From Desulfobacula sp. (GTDB lineage: Bacteria; Desulfobacterota; Desulfobacteria; Desulfobacterales; Desulfobacteraceae), in contig JABIYQ010000237.1 of the NCBI GenBank assembly GCA_018702715.1, positions 1 through 8,998 of the forward strand: a stretch of DNA of 8,998 bases, written 5' to 3'. Of the stretch, positions 5,442-8,998 are shown in pieces. The notes beneath the pieces are model-generated. The model had not been told where the DNA came from. It was given only the letters and a program-made list of their open reading frames with translations, and did no database searches. The position numbers and the translations under genes were made by a program. Position 1 is the stretch's first letter. Each line of letters begins with the position of its first letter.

Positions 5442-6068
5442 TTATTTTGTGCCGAAAATTTTATCCCCGGCATCGCCCAGACCCGGCAATATATATCCGA
5501 TGTCATTGAGACAATCATCCACGCTGGCCACATAAATATCCACATCAGGGTGTTTTTCTTCCACTTTTGCAAGGCCTTCCGGTGCTGCCACTAAAAATAA
5601 ACCTTTTATCGTTTTGCATCCAGATTCTTTAAGCAAGTCAATAGTGGCGATAAGAGTTCCACCTGTTGCAAGCATTGGGTCAAGAATCAAGGCTATTCTT
5701 TTTTCCATGGAGCTGGCTGTTTTGACATAATACTGTACAGGTTTTAAGGTTTCTTCATTCCTGTAAAATCCGACTACGCTGACCTTGGCAGATGGTATAA
5801 GATCAAACACACCATCCATCATGCCAAGCCCGGCTCTTAAAATAGGAACAATGGTGATTTTTTTCCCTTTAATTTTTTCAACCTCAACTTCTCCTGCCCA
5901 GCCTTGAATTGTTTTTTTCTCAGTGATAAGGCTTTTTGTGGCTTCATAGGTCAAAAGTCGTGCAACTTCACCGGATAAATCCCTGAAGTCTTTTGTGCTG
6001 ATGTCTTTTTCGCGCATTAATCCTAGTTTATGTTTTATAAGAGGATGATCCTCTACAAATACAGTCAT
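5442..6068 (-). CDS. upp: Uracil phosphoribosyltransferase
   Basis: Upp converts uracil and PRPP to UMP and pyrophosphate in pyrimidine salvage; it is cytosolic. The protein is 208 residues, the typical bacterial length, with family motifs throughout: 'VEDHPLIKHKLGLMREKDIS' (5-24), 'VPILRAGLGMMDG' (74-86), the PRPP-binding loop 'LILDPMLATGGTL' (127-139), and the uracil-binding C-terminus 'GYILPGLGDAGDKIFGTK' (191-208). No key residue appears missing. AAGGAGG lies four bases before the ATG. On the minus strand a TATACT -10-like hexamer (6087-6082) lies directly upstream, without a good -35, so the promoter is unsettled. The gene is divergent from priA and convergent with mazEF. No uracil permease follows within the window, so it may be transcribed alone. 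Confidence 0.98.
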   Translation of the reverse strand: MTVFVEDHPLIKHKLGLMREKDISTKDFRDLSGEVARLLTYEATKSLITEKKTIQGWAGEVEVEKIKGKKITIVPILRAGLGMMDGVFDLIPSAKVSVVGFYRNEETLKPVQYYVKTASSMEKRIALILDPMLATGGTLIATIDLLKESGCKTIKGLFLVAAPEGLAKVEEKHPDVDIYVASVDDCLNDIGYILPGLGDAGDKIFGTK

Positions 6069-6213
6069 ACTGCCTCCTTATAGTATAGTAATTTCCTTGA
6101 TAAAAATCTGAATAAAAAAATGTTATTAAGAAACTATTAAAATCATTTGGGCTAGTCAAGTAAATAATCTTTGAGAAGTCTTATGTTGAATTATTTTCTA
6201 TTTTATGCACAAT

Positions 6214-6220
6214 AGAAGGG
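6214..6220 (+). promoter_or_regulatory. Ribosome-binding site of priA with almost no spacer
   Basis: AGAAGGG abuts the priA ATG directly, whereas 5-9 bases is usual. No in-frame ATG, GTG or TTG lies in the bases just upstream, and the PriA N-terminal consensus starts only a few residues after this ATG, so the start itself is probably right. Initiation may be weak. Confidence 0.35.
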
Positions 6221-8659
6221 ATGATTCAGGCACCTTATATATCCGTTGCAGTATCCCTTCCAGTTATGAAATCTTACACTTACGAAGTCCCGGATCATCT
6301 GCAGGATTTTTGTTCCCCTGGAATGAGGGTGCTGGTACCCTTCGGCAATAGGCGGGTGACAGGATATATCATTTCCGGACAGGAGAGTTGTAAAGGTTTT
6401 AAGACAAAAAAGATTCTTGATGTATTGGACGATCATCCATTGTTTCCTGAATCGGAAATATTATTTTTTAAGTGGATTTCAGATTATTATATTCATCCCC
6501 TGGGTGATATGATTAAGGCGGCACTTCCAACAGGCCTAGACCAACATGATGTCTCCTGCGTTTTTGTTACACAAAAAGGTCAGGATCAATTGAATGCAGG
6601 CAAGCTTACACCCGGAGAAGAACAGGTTGCCCAATTTATATTGCAGCGCAAATCCTGCACGTTGAAACAGGTTTTGAAAAATAGTAAAAATAGTGTGATC
6701 AATGCCCTGGTGCGCAAAATGGAAAAAGGGGATTTGATAAATATTTCAGCAGTATTGAAAAAAGATGGTGCCAAGGTAAAAAAAGAGAAATTTATCCTTC
6801 AGGGTGATGGTTCTATAACAGACATTGCCATGTCAAAAAAAAGAAAGAAACTTTTATTGCTGGTTAAAGAAGCAAAAGAGATCTCCCTGACCGGATTAAA
6901 AGTGCATATCCCAACGGCACCGGCATTGATAAAGCCATTGGTCAAGGCCGGATACATAAAGGTTATTGAACGCCAGGTTTTCAGGGATCCTTTAGGGGAT
7001 CCTGTTGAGCCTGATACCCCGCCAAAATTGACAAAAGAACAAAGAAAAGCAGTTAAAAGGGTACAGGAAAATTTGGTCAAAGGATTTACGCCTTATCTTT
7101 TATCCGGTGTAACGGGCTCAGGCAAGACTGAAGTGTATATGCGGCTTGTAAGCGATGCGGTTGAAAATGGGAAGAGTGCCATAGTGCTTGTGCCGGAAAT
7201 ATCTTTGATTTCCCAGACGGAAAGGCGGTTCAGGGCAAGATTTGGAGAGAAAATAGCAGTTATTCATTCTTCATTAACCAAAGGTGAGCTTATAGATCAG
7301 TGGCGTAAAATTGCATTAAAAAAGGTGAACATTGTCATTGGAGCAAGATCTGCAGTTTTTGCACCATTTGAAAATATCGGGCTCATTATTGTGGATGAAG
7401 AACATGATACCTCTTACAAGCAGGAAACAGGTTTAAGATATAATGCAAGGGATCTTGCCATAGTCCGGGGAAAAATGAATGCCTGCCCCGTGATTCTGGG
7501 GTCAGCCACCCCATCAGTACAGTCCTATCAGAATGTTGTTTTGAAACGATTCGAGGAATTAAAACTTGAAACACGTATCAATCAATATCCATTGCCAAAG
7601 ATAACCCTTGTGGATTTGAAAAAATTTAAAGATGCCAGAGGGTATGACAGAATCATAACACCACAGCTTTCAAAAGAGATCAGAAATTGTCTGGATAGCG
7701 GGCATCAGGCATTGATTTTTTTAAACAGGCGGGGATTTTCAACATTTCCCGTGTGTAGAGATTGCGGAAAATCTTTATCCTGTAAATATTGTGATGTAAC
7801 CATGACCCTGCATAAAGGGCTAAATGTTTATCAATGTCATTTTTGCGGATATAACAGGCCCGTTAACACCAAATGCCCTTCCTGTAAGTCATCAAAAATA
7901 AAACCATTGGGGTTTGGTACTGAAAAAGTTGAATCCATGATGAAAGCCATGTTCCCTGATGCAAGGCTTGCAAGGATGGACCAGGACTCGACAAAGAGGA
8001 AAGGGGCCACCATAAAAATATTAAAAAGTATCAGAAACAGGAATGTTGATATTATTGTGGGAACCCAGATGTTAGCAAAAGGCCATGACTTTCCCTCTAT
8101 TACACTGGTTGGTGTGATCTGTGCAGACCTGTCTCTAAATCTTCCGGATTTCAGGGCAGGGGAGAGAACCTTTCAGGTGCTTGCCCAGGTGGCCGGTCGG
8201 GCAGGAAGAGGACAAACCGAAGGCAAAGTGATTATGCAGACCTATAATCCTGACCATTTTATTATTGAAGCCGCTAAAAAACAGGATTTTATGGAGTTTT
8301 TTCAAAACGAGGTGCCCTATAGAAAAGCATTGATGTACCCGCCTTTTTCACGAATGATCCAATTGAAAATTTCAGGAACCAACTCTGAAAAAGTAAAAGA
8401 CTATGCCGCCCTGGTAGCCAGGGTTCTAATATCATTGCTTGAAAAAAAAGAAAAACAAAAGACAATGGTTCAGATTTTGGGGCCCATTGAGGCGTCCATA
8501 CAGAAAATTTCCTCCCGATTCAGGTGGCAGATACTTGTGAAAAGCCCTTCTTCAGCCCTGGTTAACGGCCTTGTAAAATCCATGATGGACCATCCTAAAA
8601 TAACACTTAAATCAGGAACCAGGCTGGTTGTGGATGTTGACCCGTATTCTTTAATGTAA
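6221..8659 (+). CDS. priA: Primosomal protein N' (PriA replication-restart helicase)
   Basis: PriA is a 3'-to-5' superfamily 2 DNA helicase that recognises stalled or repaired forks and reloads the replisome via DnaB. The 812-residue product is complete. The N-terminal 3'-DNA-binding domain (about 1-105) shows 'SYTYEVPD' and 'GMRVLVPFGNRRVTGYI'; a winged-helix region follows to about 250. The helicase core has Walker A 'GVTGSGKTEVY' (K302), DEEH (392-395), GSAT (427-430), 'LIFLNRRGFS' (498-507), 'VGTQMLAKGHDFP' (613-625) and 'QVAGRAGRG' (656-664). Eight cysteines (512, 515, 521, 524, 539, 542, 552, 555) form the two zinc sites, all present. The C-terminal domain ends 'RLVVDVDPYSLM'. It has its own upstream region shared with divergent upp and converges on the proline racemase-family gene. 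No frameshift or missing motif was seen. Confidence 0.98.
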   Translation: MIQAPYISVAVSLPVMKSYTYEVPDHLQDFCSPGMRVLVPFGNRRVTGYIISGQESCKGFKTKKILDVLDDHPLFPESEILFFKWISDYYIHPLGDMIKAALPTGLDQHDVSCVFVTQKGQDQLNAGKLTPGEEQVAQFILQRKSCTLKQVLKNSKNSVINALVRKMEKGDLINISAVLKKDGAKVKKEKFILQGDGSITDIAMSKKRKKLLLLVKEAKEISLTGLKVHIPTAPALIKPLVKAGYIKVIERQVFRDPLGDPVEPDTPPKLTKEQRKAVKRVQENLVKGFTPYLLSGVTGSGKTEVYMRLVSDAVENGKSAIVLVPEISLISQTERRFRARFGEKIAVIHSSLTKGELIDQWRKIALKKVNIVIGARSAVFAPFENIGLIIVDEEHDTSYKQETGLRYNARDLAIVRGKMNACPVILGSATPSVQSYQNVVLKRFEELKLETRINQYPLPKITLVDLKKFKDARGYDRIITPQLSKEIRNCLDSGHQALIFLNRRGFSTFPVCRDCGKSLSCKYCDVTMTLHKGLNVYQCHFCGYNRPVNTKCPSCKSSKIKPLGFGTEKVESMMKAMFPDARLARMDQDSTKRKGATIKILKSIRNRNVDIIVGTQMLAKGHDFPSITLVGVICADLSLNLPDFRAGERTFQVLAQVAGRAGRGQTEGKVIMQTYNPDHFIIEAAKKQDFMEFFQNEVPYRKALMYPPFSRMIQLKISGTNSEKVKDYAALVARVLISLLEKKEKQKTMVQILGPIEASIQKISSRFRWQILVKSPSSALVNGLVKSMMDHPKITLKSGTRLVVDVDPYSLM

Positions 8660-8667
8660 TGTTATAT

Positions 8668-8709
8668 CCCGATGGCACCTTAAAAGGATATTCAAATTTA
8701 AAGATCGGG
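8668..8709. terminator. Possible shared terminator between convergent priA and racemase-family gene
   Basis: CCCGAT (8668-8673) and ATCGGG (8704-8709) are perfect 6-base arms, and a smaller palindrome CCTT-AA-AAGG (8678-8687) lies between them. The element fills the 51-base gap between two converging genes, where a bidirectional terminator is expected. There is no clear T-run on either side, so the call rests mainly on position and symmetry. Confidence 0.3.
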
Positions 8710-8710
8710 T

Positions 8711-8998
8711 TCATCTTAGGATAAATCCTTGATTCAAGGGGTCATCAGGATCAATTAAAAATTCATGTGTGCCCGTAATATAGGCACTGCCCGTTACTTT
8801 TGGAATAATGGCATTGTAATTGCCAACTTTTGTTAGTTCAGCAATCCCACATGTAAAACTTGTGTTGATAAGACTGTTAATAACAATATCTTTTCCAGGC
8901 TGTATTTTATTTCTTTTATGGAGGATGGCAAGTCTTGCACTGACTCCTGTTCCCGTGGGGCTTCTGTCAACTTCTCCTTCAGCAAATATGCAGCAGTG
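8711..8998 (-). CDS. Proline racemase-family enzyme, probable trans-3-hydroxy-L-proline dehydratase (C-terminal part)
   Basis: Ninety-five codons and a stop are present; the N-terminal two thirds lie beyond the right edge. The visible protein begins HCCIFAEGEVDRSPTGTGVS and contains 'ARLAILHKR', 'IINSLI'-type packing strands, 'FTCGIAELTKVGNYNAIIPK' and 'GSAYITGTHEFLIDPDDP', the standard C-terminal half of the proline racemase family. Racemases and 4-hydroxyproline epimerases carry a second catalytic cysteine in 'DRSPCGTG'. Here that residue is Thr (DRSPTGTG), the change known for trans-3-hydroxy-L-proline dehydratases, which dehydrate the substrate to pyrroline-2-carboxylate. I infer that activity. 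The first catalytic Cys would be off-window and cannot be checked. It is cytosolic, convergent with priA, and belongs to amino-acid catabolism rather than to the neighbouring genes. Confidence 0.85.
   Translation of the reverse strand, partial: HCCIFAEGEVDRSPTGTGVSARLAILHKRNKIQPGKDIVINSLINTSFTCGIAELTKVGNYNAIIPKVTGSAYITGTHEFLIDPDDPLNQGFILR

Noticed and set aside
5442..5594. Plus-strand frame running into the 3' end of upp
   Set aside because: It is antisense to the clear upp coding sequence and has no supporting motif.
1..8998. CRISPR array, tRNA, rRNA or intact insertion sequence
   Set aside because: No regularly spaced repeats, no tRNA-like cloverleaf, no rRNA-like sequence and no transposase gene were seen on reading both strands.

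Overview
The window looks like chromosomal DNA from an anaerobic, fairly AT-rich deltaproteobacterium. A sulfate reducer of the Desulfobacterales type would fit the style of the PriA and uracil phosphoribosyltransferase proteins, the AT-leaning codon use and the dense toxin-antitoxin cargo. This placement is inference from sequence style; no database search was possible.

Layout. Positions 1-123 (minus strand) hold the first 41 codons of a ParB-N-like protein that runs off the left edge. Next come about 870 bases with no credible gene but several short inverted repeats. A large exported serine hydrolase follows (998-3160, plus): signal peptide, a cysteine-bearing beta-type domain, a middle domain and a C-terminal beta-lactamase-fold (class C / NylB-like) domain. 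Positions 3161-5338 form a toxin-antitoxin island. It contains a minus-strand higB-higA operon bracketed by two diverged direct-repeat copies, a plus-strand mazE-mazF operon reading away from it behind a good promoter, and a 17-codon stub that looks like the start of a third antitoxin. The right third is mostly core genome: upp (5442-6068, minus), priA (6221-8659, plus, divergent from upp) and, convergent with priA, the C-terminal 95 codons of a proline racemase-family enzyme (8711-8998, minus). In that enzyme the second catalytic cysteine is replaced by threonine, the signature of trans-3-hydroxy-L-proline dehydratases.

How the genes work together. higBA and mazEF are each self-contained, autoregulated mRNA-interferase modules, and their promoter regions face each other across about 460 bases. 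upp salvages uracil to UMP, and priA reloads the replisome at stalled forks. Their shared upstream region is only 152 bases. The serine hydrolase appears to be a stand-alone exported enzyme of unknown substrate.

No wholly new system is evident. The features most worth a second look are the direct repeats bracketing higBA, the antitoxin relic behind mazF, the structured non-coding stretches, and the multidomain architecture of the serine hydrolase.
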